Below are positions 14,601-26,989 of a stretch of DNA of 64,000 bases, piece after piece. Under the pieces are notes generated by a model. The model was not told the DNA's origin. It saw only the letters and a list, made by a program, of their open reading frames with translations, and made no database searches. Origin of the DNA: Euonymus europaeus. Taxonomy: Eukaryota > Streptophyta > Magnoliopsida > Celastrales > Celastraceae. The translations under genes were made by a program, and so were the position numbers. Location of the stretch: the NCBI GenBank assembly GCA_963580455.1, contig OY756970.1, positions 18,104,001 through 18,168,000 of the forward strand. The letters are read 5' to 3'. Numbering within the stretch: the stretch's first letter is position 1; each line of letters starts with the position of its first letter.

Positions 14601-17600
14601 AAAAAATAGTCACCTAAAACCTAAATGCAAACAAAGCTTTGTTAAATGCAATAGCTAAAGTACAAATATACGTTGTCAAAAGTTAAAATATACCTGCCAG
14701 TGTTCTCATCGCTGAAGAAGACTTTCCAAAGGAATAACTCTTCAACAAAAAAAAAAATTTAAAAAGCAACTTTTCAGAATTATTCATAATTTTTCGAACG
14801 AAAAACTGCATAAATAAAAGAGGGAACAAATGATAAAACATTCAGCAAAAATTAAAACACAGAGATGCATACTTTTGAGGAAATACTTAAGAAATCCCAC
14901 ACTTCATGCTGCTCGGCAACATTAGCTATGGACAAAAGATCCTGGAAGAAGGAAGAAATATTAAAGTTGAAAGAAAAATTGAGACCTAGAAAAATAAATG
15001 GAGAAATGGACCACAAAAAATACTTGTAGATATTTGTCAAGCTGAATGCAGCGCTGATGAACAAAAGCATCCTCTGTGCTTGAAGAGAATATTCTTTTTG
15101 GGGGCAGATGCAATGTGTAATTGGGAATGTCTTTCAGATGTCTATGCAATCGTTCAAAATTCCTGTATCTGCAGAGGTAAACAAAAGGTCACATGGACAC
15201 AAACATTTACAGCATAAACTAGTTGTCCAGTTATAAGAATGACACCTTCTTTTCACAAACCAAGTTTTGTTTTCTGCATCTGTCACTGCAATTGAATATA
15301 CTGCAAAGGACTTTGATCCAAGTTTCTCAAAATATGCTCCCAAAACCTGTAGAAACATAATCCCAAAAAGGCACAGAAAAATTTAGTTTTGGAAACAAAT
15401 ATCAAAAAGTGCTCAAAATGAAATTGTGAGTTTGGAAAATATTTGACAAGCAACTCATTATCAAAGTTTATATGTATATTAGCATTTTCGTTGAAGAATT
15501 CTCACCCTACATCTTAGCTTTGGAACATTTAGTCCCACGGAGTGAATTAACATATTGGAAGTTCTTTTAACACTATAGTCCTCACTGCGGCTGCCAAAAT
15601 CGGCACTGTAGAACTCCGATATAATTGGCCCTCCATCATCTACTGTAAATGCCTTTTTCATATCAGGTTGAACTTTCAGAGCAGAAGCACTATTGGATCT
15701 CTTAAGCTTATTTTGATTTCCATTTATGGCAAGTTCACTACTTACCGTCAATCCACCAAAATGAACTCTCTCCTCAACAGATAATTGTTCTTGAAGATTC
15801 TGTGACAAATGTACCCCGCGTTCATTCTCACCAAGCAGATCAGGGGCAAGTTGCACCACAGGTTTCTGTTCTTTTTCTGTGGGAATTCCACTCTTGGTCA
15901 ACCAGTCCTTCCCCAAATTCCTCACAGGCACAGCACTACTTCCAGAACCTTTTTCAACAGGCTCTTGGATTATATTTTTAACATTCTTTTGCTCCTTTTT
16001 GTAATTTCTTCCTTTCGTCCACATGTTTTCAAGATTTTCTGGCATGAGGACTTCAGTTCTTCTTTGAGTGGCAACCTCTAGCGTTCGTGCCCAATCAGAA
16101 GGTCTTGGCTGCATCAGCAATTCATGGTAGCTCCTTTGATCAACCAATGTATCTTTACAGTCATCAACCTTGGCCAAAGGCATATCATGTCCTTGATAAT
16201 GCGAGGATGAAAATTTTGTAGCAGTTGAATCACCATTATGTCTGCCTCCTGCAGACTGATTACCACCCACCTCTTTAGTGCTATCATCATTAAAGGCAAG
16301 TGATATAAATTCCATCAATTCATTGATATACCTGGCAAAAAAGAAATTGCTCCTCAATATAAGAAAATCCCATGACAAGGAAAGCAATTAAATATTTTGA
16401 GTAAAACAAAAAAAAAACATTCAAAAATGTAAATAGAAAAGTTTTTGAAAATCAAGTATGGAACAGTATAATACTGGACAAAGAAAGAATAGAAAACTCA
16501 AGTACTCACCCAGGGCTTGCTAAATTCATAAGAGGTTGCATCACCAAGGAAGTTACGAGCTCTCTAGCAATACAACGAAGCAGAGGGACACTGGCTTCCC
16601 GAGGTCTTAATACTACAGCTAATAGTCCACCTATAAGCTGCTGAAGAACCTGTGAAAAATATATAATGCCTTACATAGAACACAAAACATTAGCTACGAA
16701 AGGAAAACATGCTGTTGTAAGAACCCTCCACTCACACCTTGTACTCACTCTCAGGAGATATCAGTGCAGGATGTAGCTCCTTAGAAGCAGAAAGATGATA
16801 TTTCAATCGTTCATCCCTCTCCTCAGAAGACAATGTTCCCATTACCTCAACACCTACTGCTGCTTGGTTTCTTCTAAAAAGGTCTAAGTGGTCACCTACT
16901 AAATCGACAACATCCCTGAAACATTGACCCGCCATTTTGTTAGATCTTCTTTGGCAAACTACAATTTACACTAGACAAAGAGTCTAAATGACATGCAAAT
17001 TTTACTCCTCTTCTTTTATTGAAATTTGAAGAATGGGGAAAAAACCAAGGAAAATAATGGAGACGGTACTTTGTTAGCAAATCAACAAGGTTGATCTCTT
17101 TAACTCTTCCTGATATTTCACCAATAGCATCTATAATAACTGCATGCATCAGCTGGGGGGCCTCCGTGTCTGGTGTGATATCAGAATACCACAAATCTAT
17201 CACAAAATCTTTTAATATTTTATGGATAAAATCATTGATAGCAGCTTCCACAATAGGAGAATCGATTTTTCTCTTCCACTTTGGCGGGGGTGGTGCAGTA
17301 GAAAGCCTTGAATCATTCACGGATAACTGCTTCTTCTCCAAATGAGACAAATAGGTTTGGCGGCGAGCTGTTCGAGCTTTCCAGCTGAACTGCACCTTAT
17401 TCAATAGAATGCGCAACATCGAAACAAATAGAATAGATATGGGCAAGTTCATCAACATTGATGAACTTGTATCTGTAAAAGAATGTGTTGTTATGATTAT
17501 TATGTATAGCAGTAGCATTCCCAAAATATTGAGACCAAAGAATACTTGCTGATTACAACAGTTAACAAGTTTCATTGTTTTCTTCTACAGTTTGGTTCAT

Positions 17601-18546
17601 AACAAATACAAAGAGAGAAAAAAACACCAAGAAGAATCACCATATCTATCACTAGTTCGAACCTCATAAATCCTACAGGAACCTAAAGCTGAATTTCTTA
17701 TGCTTTTCGAAAATCCAACAAGAAGTTCATTGGACTGCAAGACCCAATTTTTTACTTTCTTGTCAGTTTCCTCTAACTACTTGATTACTGAAACACAAAC
17801 AAACAGACAACAAACAAAAGAGGAGTCTCGATATTCCATTTTACACTTAATTATACATAAGTGACTGAAAAAAAAAACTCTAAGCAAGAAAATGAGAACC
17901 AACAAAGACCACAAGATACAGTTCAACTTATCTGCAGCTCTAATCAAATAGACCAAGTGCATGAAAGGTCAACCCACAACAAAGCCTCAATCAACTGTAT
18001 ATGCATGTAAGATCGCACGCAAATTGATTCAGACTTAAAATTTCACAGAAACAGAAATAAAGTATGTTCTTGGCAAAAATTGATAAGTTGCTCACACGAA
18101 CCAGATAATTTCATATCAGAGATATCCATGGATAGAACATCCATGGCATTCCCAATAGAAACAGATTCAGGTGCTAAAACATATATAGGGATACTACCAT
18201 TAATTAACCAAAGTTGAATAAATAAAAAGAATGCACAAACACTGAATCATCCAATTCCAAACCCTAGTTCAACTGCGGCACAAAATAAGAAGCTAAATCG
18301 TTTATCGTCCAAGACACCCGCAAACGCCTTAAAACAAATGCTAAACAAGCTAAAAAAACAAGAAGAGGAAGAATGATCCATGAAGACAACTCCAGCTGCC
18401 TATTGACCAGAAATAACTCCAACGTATTTGGAATGGATGAACTTACGAGATAAGAAGTAAGCAACGGCGTATATACACAGAGCCCACCACAGCGTTCTAA
18501 TTTTCAGTTCCTCAATCAGATCTTGAATTGTCTCCATCGCCTTCAT
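6238..18546 (-). CDS. PXA-PX-Nexin_C sorting nexin-like protein (1018 aa)
   Basis: Fifteen exons join with consistent phases: 18546-18447, 17472-17070, 16915-16738, 16649-16510, 16331-15506, 15346-15246, 15168-15024, 14941-14873, 14739-14694, 13697-13258, 12183-12104, 9476-9341, 7396-7210, 6556-6474 and 6360-6238. The start is ATG at 18546 (MKAMETIQDL). Residues about 20-60 form a membrane hairpin (LWWALCIYAVAYFLS, then MNLPISILFVSML). A PXA domain follows (about 95-290, with EAAINDFIHKILKDFVIDLWY), then a long polar linker, then a PX domain (about 545-665) with the RRYRNFERLHRHL lipid-contact segment and a PPK turn. The Nexin_C domain (about 855-975) carries WLLRQIYLLRR and the C-terminus ends DLVLDIHHNMHVGPV. 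The order matches animal SNX13/14/25 and the Arabidopsis At1g15240 type, implying endosome or ER membrane trafficking through phosphoinositide binding; this is by family. Introns 10-13 are large (up to 2.6 kb) and host repeats. Confidence 0.93.
6689..6957. repeat. Diverged tandem duplication in intron 13 of the PX gene
   Basis: Two copies of about 100 bp (about 6689-6790 and 6847-6957) share GTTGGCA, ACATATA, CAAATTTTAAG, TAACTCT and AAATATGATTGTTTTTAAC in the same order, with small indels. Period is about 160 bp. No function is apparent. Confidence 0.7.
9598..9990. repeat. Degenerate duplication in intron 11 of the PX gene
   Basis: The order ATTTCTTCC, AGAAAATTCAG, AATTGTTGGCA, ACAGAGAAG at about 9598-9740 recurs in altered form at about 9865-9975. 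Separately, TCATGAGGAAGAATCTTA occurs at about 10177 and 10293. This is old intronic duplication with no coding content. Confidence 0.45.
11578..11611. repeat. (TA)n microsatellite in intron 11
   Basis: About 13 uninterrupted TA units. The flanks (11475-11570, and GGGACACGTGTCCC near 11873) look like dispersed plant repeat sequence rather than unique intron. Confidence 0.85.
14088..14467 (-). mobile_element. TRIM-like miniature LTR retrotransposon in intron 9 of the PX gene
   Basis: Two direct repeats of about 85 bp (14088-14172 and 14382-14467) both start TGTTA, end TAACA and share GCATTTCACATCATTTA. They flank about 210 bp of non-coding sequence. On the minus strand a GAGGGGGG purine tract sits directly before the 3' repeat, as a polypurine tract should. 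The flanks GATAA and AATAA match at 4 of 5 positions, a slightly decayed 5-bp duplication. A related single repeat lies at 36859-36942. Confidence 0.75.
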
Positions 18547-19654
18547 TTTCACTATCAGATAACACAGAATAGAAAAACAAGAAAACCAAAGTGTCTTCTC
18601 CGATCAACCAATCTCGATCACTGAAGGAAAATTCAAGTCATTCTCCCCAATCTCAGAAACTTGTAAAGTAAGATCCCGTCAAATCAAACTAAAAACAACA
18701 ATTCCACACGAATTAGGTTTTCTTGGTGTTGAACTTTAACAGCAAATCAATTCCAACAACACCAGGCTGGTGCGATATGTTTGAGAAAGAAGAAACGAAC
18801 GTCGTGAAGAGAAAAGTCGAAGGCGTCGACTTGTTAGAGAAGTATACTGTCCAGGCAGGCTACGATCTGCTGCGGTGTCCAATAGATAACTCCAGTTTTC
18901 TCCACGTCATCGATGAAAAGTGAAAATTATTTGACAATTCAATAATTAACAAATATAAATAAAAATAACTTACGACAACCCATCACTCAAGGAATCACAA
19001 TAATACACATCTAATGATCCATTAATTTTAAAAATGAGTCTTAGATCTGTCTCATAAAAATATAATTATAAATGTAATCAAATCAGCATAATACATAATT
19101 CAATATTGTCATATCAGCAAAACACATCTCTCAATACAAAATCATTATCCAACCCAATAATTTTCTTATCATTCATACTATCTCATCAAATTTACACCAA
19201 AATCAAGATTGGGTCCCACCTTTATTATAAAAAGTCAAGCCACATCATCATCCACATCACCAAAATACATATCATTATACAATCACATTAACAAAACACA
19301 TTTTTAAATACAGTCACGTCAGAAACTAATAACCTATTATCTTTGGCACCATTGTGATTGTTCATCCCTATTTAAAATGCTCACTTGTTTTTTTATATAA
19401 ATTAAAAAGGCACAATTAATATCATTGGAATTTAAGTCGATTTTCTTTTTAATATACTCTTCAACTACTCCACTCATACTTTATTATTGTTAAAGATTAA
19501 TGTCATTTGTTAATAAATGTGCACAATAAATGAAGATAGATTAGTGTATCAGTGATTTTTTATTTATTCTCAATAAAAAAATAGACTATTATTTGAGACA
19601 AATTAAAATAGAAGTGAGTATATCGAATATGGACATAGTGAGTATAATATATAT

Positions 19655-20200
19655 GATATTACCAAAATGATCCCACCAATAAGGTTAGAACACATCTCAT
19701 CTCAATAAGTATGTTGAACTGGTACATGGAATAAGCCTTGTGCCTAAGAGGTCACTTTGTCATACCAAGGAGGTCACCTTGGTAGAAATCATCCCAGACT
19801 ATGCATACCTCCTCGCTCTATCGAGGAGTTACTCGATATTGCACGACTTATGTGATTAGGAGACTAACCTAGAAGCGGATTTCGATTCCTACTGAGAGAA
19901 GAGTCCCACTGAGACTCAAACTTCAGTCCTCCAAAGATCAACAATATAAAATGATAAGAAGGGAGAGTCTTAATTCTATTCAAATTCGGACTCTCATACT
20001 CCTATATAAGATCCTCAAAGTTAGGTATGAAATTCTCGTACACTCTTGCTTACAGAGAGAGCTTTGGTCTACCAAGTTCTCATTACTTTTGAGTACGAAC
20101 TGACTTGAGCATCGGAGCACCTAAGCAAGAGGACAACCTCCGGTGGACCTTCTAGCTTGCTTATTGTGCAGGCAGTTTGAAAATGTTAAGTATCCCAACA
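19655..20200 (+). mobile_element. Solo-LTR-like fragment, Ty3/Gypsy style
   Basis: A promoter-like CCTATATAAG box at 20001-20010 is followed about 100 bp later by GACTTGAGCATCGGAGCACC and CTCCGGTGGACC. This order resembles the R-U5 region of plant Gypsy LTRs, which commonly read ACTTGAGCGTCGGAG...CCCCGG. No internal coding region and no second LTR were seen. The ends and target-site duplication could not be fixed, so coordinates are approximate. Confidence 0.5.
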
Positions 20201-21929
20201 AAAAGTATCACAAACGTGTCTCAATAGAGACATAACCCTTGAATTTGAATTTGAATTTGAATTTTGAACCATGAATTTCCCTCCAAATCATGTAGTATAT
20301 GTATTGCCACTTAGGATTATGGATACTTTGAGAAGTTTTGTATTGGAATGACTAGCACCACCGTTCCGTAATTGTTGTTTTTTTTTACTTTCAATGACCA
20401 AAATATAATATAATATATCTTTCAGTGACCAACATTGACATTAATCTCGTATTCCCTCTCTACAACACATATCATACTTGGGATGACATTTTTCCTAAAT
20501 CCACAATAAATAATAGTTTTCATGTTATTACGTGTGGGCTTGGTGGGCCAACTGCTAATCTGGTTCAGCTCGTTAATGGCACAGTCAAGCATAGGTTTTG
20601 GACTCTATGGACCTATAGCCTATAGGGGACAAAATGTAACAAAAACATTTGCTCTGCTTGATAAATATAGGAGTAGCGATTTTGAAGTATTTTTAAAGTA
20701 GCAGTTTTGATCAATTATAAGAGTAGTAATTTTAAATAGTTTTAGTAATGGTTTTTAAAAGAATATAGTACAATACTTGAGAAAGTTAATAAGCACCAAT
20801 TCTGAATGTTTTTTAAAATATTAAATTACTATGATGAGGGTAAAGAAGACAATAAATTTCAAAAAAAAAATCCTCAAAACACTTCAATTTGGAGTGTTTC
20901 AAAAACCAGTCAAAGTAACACTACACTAGTTTTGGAAAATCTCCAAAACCAGTGTCCCTCAAACGACAAGTAAGGATTTTTAAAGCCTCTAATTTTCAGT
21001 CAATTAAAAAATCTCTCATTTCCAATCATTTTCAATCTCCCAACCAGAGCCTTTAATATTTACTTGCAATATTCTTCAACGAAGTTCCTTCTCGAAAATA
21101 TTGTTAGTCTATCTTCCAAGGTAAGATTTCATTGTATATGAAAATCTTTGCAGTAGTGAGTAGGATTAGAGCAACTCCAAGGAGAGTAGGTAAATTGAGT
21201 TTCTGTAATTGAATTGTACCTCTATGAATAGTGACAAAACGAGATGATAAATTTGTTTCACTTCAATGAAAGTTGCTAGAATAGGATGCTAAAAGGGTTT
21301 TTTTATAGGTCTGTAAAAGAAATAGTCAAAATCGAAATCGAATCGTTTGTTCAGTTTTTTTTAAAAAAAATACATATTTTACACTAAGTTCGACTAAAAA
21401 ATTAAAAAATCGACATAACCGACAAAGTAATTTGACTAAAATTTATAAAAAATTAACCATTGATACCCTAATTTTTTGGGTCAAACCCATTCAAAACTCA
21501 GCATCTTTTCTCTTAGATAACTTTTCCTCTATTTATATCTCTCCTTTCTCCATCTTCCAGAAAATGTTATATTATACATATATATATATATATATCCACC
21601 ATCCAAAGTGCTACTATAGCGTCCTATTTTACAAAAGCGATGATTTTTTAATTTGAGATGCTTTGAAAGTTAGAATCATATTATAAACCCTCCCTTCAGG
21701 TCGCTCTTAGTGATCACAAACCATTAATTAATTATTGCAAAAAAAAACTGATTTCAGGGAATTGTAAAAGAACACTGTACTAAAAATAATTAAGAAGGTG
21801 CGTTTATCATTTTAATTGAGGTCATGAATAATATATGCAAGCCAAATGACAACTCACCCTTATAAATATGCATATGTGCGTGTATATATATGTATATATT
21901 CTCCAATCATGTGTGGAAAAAAAATTAGC

Positions 21930-22247
21930 CTTAAAATAAGGTCCTAATTTTTGAAATCCAAAATATTTTAAAAAATTGAAAAAATTCATATTTGTCTTTT
22001 GTTTGATTTTAATAATCTAACGATATATTTTTTATTCGAAACAAAAATCAAATGCAATATGGAGAGTGCATGAAATATTTTTATTTTAAATTTAACGATC
22101 TAGAATTATCATACACTTTTCCTGTTGAATTTAATTTTTATTTCAAACAAAAAGTTTACCATAGGATTCGTAAAAGCAATCAAAATACAATTATAATTTT
22201 TCAGATTAAAAAAAAAATTGATCCCAAAATTAGGACCCCATTTTAAG
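21930..22247. mobile_element. MITE-like element with terminal inverted repeats
   Basis: The left end CTTAAAATAAGGTCCTAATT is matched in inverted form by AATTAGGACCCCATTTTAAG at the right end. The interior is AT-rich and non-coding. Length is about 318 bp. I could not identify a clean target-site duplication, so the superfamily is open. Confidence 0.6.
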
Positions 22248-22734
22248 ATCTTATTTTATTTTAATTCCTATATACATATACATACACACAAATATATAAT
22301 CAGAATTTCTTGAATGTGCATATACTCTATTGGCTTTGAAGTTTGCATGTCCAAAATAATGGGTGGTGGTGAATAAAGTGGACAAAAAGATATGCAACTC
22401 TTATGATTTCATATACGCACAGACCATCACCACCTATAAACAGAGCATAGACAGCTCCAAGAATCATTTATGTCCATAAGTTAAAACATGTCTGGTTATT
22501 GCAAATAGTTAGTTAAGAGAAGACGTGGTCAATAGTTTAATTTTAGATTTATGTTTTTCTTGTTAGCTAGACAGTGCATTGCGCAATCTCAGGGAAACCT
22601 TCACCTCTCATTCTCTTGCTAAAACATAATTTACGGTATCTAAACAAGAGACCTCCTTCCACATCTCCTCAATGGCCGTCGAACCATACACTTCTATTCA
22701 CTCGATATAACTCCCCCCTACACCCCCCTTGCTT

Positions 22735-22744
22735 TCTATAAGCA
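22735..22744 (+). promoter_or_regulatory. Candidate TATA box of the LRR-extensin gene
   Basis: TTCTATAAGC lies about 30 bp upstream of the ATG at 22772. That is close for a TATA box and would give a very short leader. An alternative is CGATATAACT near 22703. Confidence 0.35.
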
Positions 22745-22771
22745 GCCTTGGGCCAGCCAAGGTAGTTAGCT

Positions 22772-25129
22772 ATGTCTATCCCTCATAACGCCTTGGGCTG
22801 CTTTCTTTTTTTATCATTCATCCTTTCCACATTCTCTACCTTCTCTTTGGCGTTGACCGATGTTGAAGCGTCCTACATTGCTCGTCGTCAGCTCTTGACG
22901 TTCCGTGAAAATGGTGACCTTCCCGATGATGTTGAATATGAAATTCAAATCACAGAAACTTTTGCCAACCAAAGGTTGAAGAGAGCATACATTGCTCTCC
23001 AGGCATGGAAGAATGCTATGTATTCTGATCCCTTTAATACAACCGGTGATTGGGTTGGTGCCAATGTGTGTGCCTACAACGGTGTCTTTTGCGAACCAGC
23101 ACTTGACGACCCAAAGTTGAGCGTTGTTGCCGGTGTTGATTTGAATCATGCTGACATTGCAGGGTACCTTCCTGTTGAGTTAGGGCTCATGACTGATGTT
23201 GCATTGTTTCACATTAACACTAACAGGTTTTGTGGAATAATCCCAAAGAGCATGTCCAGGCTTACTCTCATGCATGAGTTTGACGTTAGCAACAACCGTT
23301 TCGTTGGTTCTTTCCCAACAGTGACTCTATCCTGGCCAGACCTCAAATACCTTGATGTCAGATTCAATGATTTTGAAGGTGAGTTGCCGCCAGAAGTCTT
23401 TAAGAAGCAACTAGATGCATTGTTCTTGAACAATAATCGATTCACATCCACCATCCCTGATGCAATCGGTGAATCCACAACTACTGTGGTGACATTCGCT
23501 CACAACAAATTCATTGGTTGCATTCCACGTAGCATTGGCAAGATGGCTAACCTAAATGAGGTAATCTTTATGGGCAATGAACTTGGTGGATGCTTCCCAT
23601 CTGAAATTGGATCGCTAGGGAATGTAACAGTCTTCGATGCCAGTTTGAACTCCTTCATTGGATCTTTACCATATAGTTTTTCCGGCTTGAAAAAAGTTGA
23701 TCATTTGGATATTTCTAATAACAAGTTGACTGGACTTATACCAGAGACAATATGCAAGCTTCCAGGCTTGTCAAATTTTGCATTCTCAAACAACTACTTC
23801 ATTGGAGAGGCTGAATCATGTGTACCAACGTCGAGGAAGGACATTGTGTTGGATGACACAAGCAATTGTTTAGCTGATAGGCCCAAACAGAAGTCGAAGC
23901 AGGCATGCTTCCCTGTTGTGAGCAGACCCGTGGATTGCAACAAGGACAAGTGTGCTGGAGGATCTGCGTCTTCTATACCAACACCAAAGCCAAAGCCAAA
24001 GCCAAGCCCAAAACCACAACCTGCCCCTTCTCCTCCAACCCCAACATCATCTATGCCAAAACCACAACCCACGCCATCTCCTCCTCCAATCCAAACACCA
24101 CCAAAGCCACAACCTACACCCTCTCCAAAACAATCATTACCACCGCCATCAATCCCAATTGTAGTGAATCCTGATCCTCCTGCTTCACCAAAACTATCAT
24201 CACCTCCACCACCATCTCCTTCTCCTAAACCAATAATGGAAGCACCACCACCTCTTGATAATCATGATCGATCTCCTGTAGCACTGGCCCCGTCACCAGA
24301 TGATCAAGATCAATCATCAATACCAACACCAACTCCAGTACCAACATCACCTGATGGACATGATAGATCACCTGTAGACCCTCCACCACCATCAACTTTG
24401 GAGGTCTTATCCCCAGAACCCACACCAAAACCATCTCCAAAACCTAAGCCAATAAAATCACCACCACCTCCTGCACAATCTCCACCACCACCGCCAGTTA
24501 TCTCACCTCCCCCACCAACCCCTGTCCACTCCCCACCACCACGTGCACATTCATCGCCCCCAGTCCGTTCTCCTCCACCTCCCATACACTCACCGCCCCC
24601 ACCAATCCCATCTCATCCACCTCCAGTCCACTCTCCGCCCCCGCCAGTCCACTCTCCTCCACCTCTCGTGCACTCTCCGCCCCCGCCAGTCCACTCTCCT
24701 CCACCTCTCATGCACTCTCCGCCCCCACCAGTCCACTCTCCTCCACCTCCCGTGCACTCACCGCCTCCCCCAGTCCACTCTCCTCCACCTCCCGTGCACT
24801 CACCGCCTCCCCCAGTTAACTCTCCACCACCGCCAGTGCAATCACCCCCACCACCAGCAGACTACTCTCCTCCACCGCCAATGCACTCACCACCACCACC
24901 AGCAGACTACTCTCCTCCACCGCCAATGCACTCACCACCACCACCACCAATTCACTCCCCACCTCCACCGGTGCCCTCTTCTTCACCACCACCACCAAAG
25001 TTCTCTCCACCACCAGCACCAGTATCGTCACCTCCACCATCAACACCAACCTTCGAAGACGTCATCCTCCCACCAAACCTAGGGTTCCAGTACTCATCGC
25101 CGCCTCCACCAATGGTCCCAGGCTACTGA
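22772..25129 (+). CDS. Leucine-rich repeat extensin-like protein, pollen (PEX) type
   Basis: A single exon of 785 codons. Residues 1-28 are a signal peptide. An N-terminal domain (TFANQRLKRAYIALQAWKNA, WVGANVCAYNGVFC) leads into about ten LRRs (residues about 110-350: LPVELGLMTDVALFHINTNR and following). A cysteine-rich hinge (CFPVVSRPVDCNKDKC, about 379-395) precedes a proline-rich tail. From about residue 570 the tail is SPPPPVHSPPPPV-type repeats, which are sites for proline hydroxylation and arabinosylation. LRX proteins sit in the cell wall; their LRR part binds RALF peptides and the tail anchors them. The tail has only a few isolated tyrosines (ADYSPPPP, QYSSPPPP, final GY) and no YxY cross-linking motif, which fits pollen-type PEX better than vegetative LRX1-5. 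Being intronless is usual for the family. Pollen expression is inferred. Confidence 0.93.
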   Translation: MSIPHNALGCFLFLSFILSTFSTFSLALTDVEASYIARRQLLTFRENGDLPDDVEYEIQITETFANQRLKRAYIALQAWKNAMYSDPFNTTGDWVGANVCAYNGVFCEPALDDPKLSVVAGVDLNHADIAGYLPVELGLMTDVALFHINTNRFCGIIPKSMSRLTLMHEFDVSNNRFVGSFPTVTLSWPDLKYLDVRFNDFEGELPPEVFKKQLDALFLNNNRFTSTIPDAIGESTTTVVTFAHNKFIGCIPRSIGKMANLNEVIFMGNELGGCFPSEIGSLGNVTVFDASLNSFIGSLPYSFSGLKKVDHLDISNNKLTGLIPETICKLPGLSNFAFSNNYFIGEAESCVPTSRKDIVLDDTSNCLADRPKQKSKQACFPVVSRPVDCNKDKCAGGSASSIPTPKPKPKPSPKPQPAPSPPTPTSSMPKPQPTPSPPPIQTPPKPQPTPSPKQSLPPPSIPIVVNPDPPASPKLSSPPPPSPSPKPIMEAPPPLDNHDRSPVALAPSPDDQDQSSIPTPTPVPTSPDGHDRSPVDPPPPSTLEVLSPEPTPKPSPKPKPIKSPPPPAQSPPPPPVISPPPPTPVHSPPPRAHSSPPVRSPPPPIHSPPPPIPSHPPPVHSPPPPVHSPPPLVHSPPPPVHSPPPLMHSPPPPVHSPPPPVHSPPPPVHSPPPPVHSPPPPVNSPPPPVQSPPPPADYSPPPPMHSPPPPADYSPPPPMHSPPPPPIHSPPPPVPSSSPPPPKFSPPPAPVSSPPPSTPTFEDVILPPNLGFQYSSPPPPMVPGY
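24478..24975 (+). repeat. Coding minisatellite of the extensin domain
   Basis: Tandem in-frame units of 24 bases (alternating CCACCTCCCGTGCACTC and CCGCCCCCGCCAGTCCACTC variants) encode SPPPPVHS and variants with L, M or N. The block ends in duplicated 42-base units encoding ADYSPPPPMHSPPPP. Repeat-number variation is expected at such sites. Confidence 0.85.
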
Positions 25130-26989
25130 ATGTCGAATTATTGAAGTCTCTAACATATCATTTGCTCTAATTTATTGCGAAAGAAAGTCATTTGCATGCA
25201 AGCCAATTTATTTGTTGTACCAAGTTGAAATTGATGATGCAATGAATGAAAATCCTTCTAGTGTAATGTGAATTCCAAATAATCTTCTAATTTTCTTGTG
25301 CTTATTTCCAATTTATCTTTGTATAAACACTATTACACAGACATTTATACATTTGACTCTGCAATTTTGCTTTTATGGCTATACAAAAGTCATACAAGTT
25401 GATGAATTTGAATAAGAGAAGAAAAAATATATAAGTGTTGCAAAGAAAATAATTGATTTCAGATTTGCAATGTTGAAAGCGTGTATGTAATTCCTTGTGT
25501 ATGAAAAAAAAAAGTTGCTTCCTGTATAAACAATGGTAACAACATGCTCTAGAACTTGATTAATTGTCATTAGAAGTTGAATTCCACATAACACATGCTT
25601 CCATCAGACAACAAAAAGAAAAGAATATCAAAGAAGCGATATTTATCAGAAGAAATAGAAGAACAAACTTGGTTGTACTGAAAACTTGGCAGGAAGTCTC
25701 CCCTCCAGCAATTCCAAGATTATTTGCATACATTATAGGGTTATTTGAGTCTAATGTTGTTCCTAGCTTAAACAAATCGCTTGAGATGGGAGTTTAGAGG
25801 AATTACACATAGGACTTCAATAAGACACTAATAGGATTTTGATATACTTCTGAGGCATATGAGTCTTGACAAAAAATATGCAAAATATATCAGTGATCAA
25901 GTTGAAATGAAGGCTATGACATGATTGGTAGATCCAACACAGATCCCATACCCATGAGTATCATTGACCCTGTCAAGACTGCCATTTACTTCGATCTAAA
26001 TCATCATTTGGTGGTATCTGATGAGAGTAGTGAAATATACTTCATACAAATAGCATGCACAAAGTTACTTTATTGACCAGCTTACATGACATGCCTAATT
26101 AGAACGACATGCAAAAAAGAAATATTTGTAGCGAGTCACGATGAGAATCAATACATTACCTCAACATATCTTCCTTCTTAGCCCTTAGAGTTCTCTTCTC
26201 CGATATCACAACCAGTAATCAAACCAGTTTTCAGCTGTGCTCTTGAGGAAATAGGACCTAAGTTTCCTACAATTTCTCTTGGTGGAGAAAGGTCTTCAAT
26301 CGAAAATATCCTTTTTCTTATGGACATTTATGTAAATGTTAAGGAGAAATATAAATCTAATACCATTTCTGCTTTTCATTGAGGGTGAAAGATTCAGCTC
26401 TAAATTAGCATCTGCATCATCCACATATGGGCCTTGCGCATCATCCTTACATGGGCCTTGCGCATGAAATGTCAGGCATGTTTCAAGTCACTATCTTTTG
26501 TGGATTTCTGATGTTTGCATATGAGATCCCCCAAGTAGAGAAATGTAATGAAGTTTCAATGTGATTGTTTATGTGTAAAGCTTCCATAACCTGAAATGAT
26601 GAAACTCTTTGTTTCAAGTTTAAAGCCATCCAAGTTTTCCTATACAACTTAAACTTGAAAAATCATAAGATAGTTATGCTTTACTTGTGCATATCGAACA
26701 AAGTCCAAAAAAATGTCAAATTACAACACTTTTGCTTTGCATCTTTTTCTTTAAACCAAGTCATGGTCCCAAATCAAAGAGACAACATCTCATTCGCTTG
26801 AAGGTCTAATTTATCTCCAGAGTCCAGATAAGAAGACGTGAACTCTCCCTCCAAGTAGTATCCAACTACAACCAGGAATCTTCCTCACTCCCTTTAAAGC
26901 CCACTTCCTTCACATATGTTCCTCAACATTTTCACCTTTTGCTGCATGTATGTTGCAGAGCGCCACATGGATAAGTGCATTTAGAAGAT

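Larger units (their letters stand above)
18547..22771. other. Intergenic spacer with transposon debris
   Basis: The first 150-300 bp are presumably the 5' UTR and promoter of the minus-strand PX gene. The rest has no gene I can support. It contains an LTR-like block (about 19655-20200), a GAATTT repeat (about 20238-20262), an AT-rich zone resembling a MITE (about 20640-21010) and a foldback element (21930-22247). The last 500 bp form the promoter and leader of the LRR-extensin gene. Confidence 0.6.

Noticed and set aside
18723..18923. 66-codon plus-strand frame next to the PX gene start
   Set aside because: It starts at TTG, has no recognisable motif, and lies in the region expected to be the PX gene promoter or 5' leader.
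24310..25082. Antisense and shifted frames over the extensin repeats, including a 179-codon frame
   Set aside because: These are low-complexity shadows of the SPPPP repeat in other frames.
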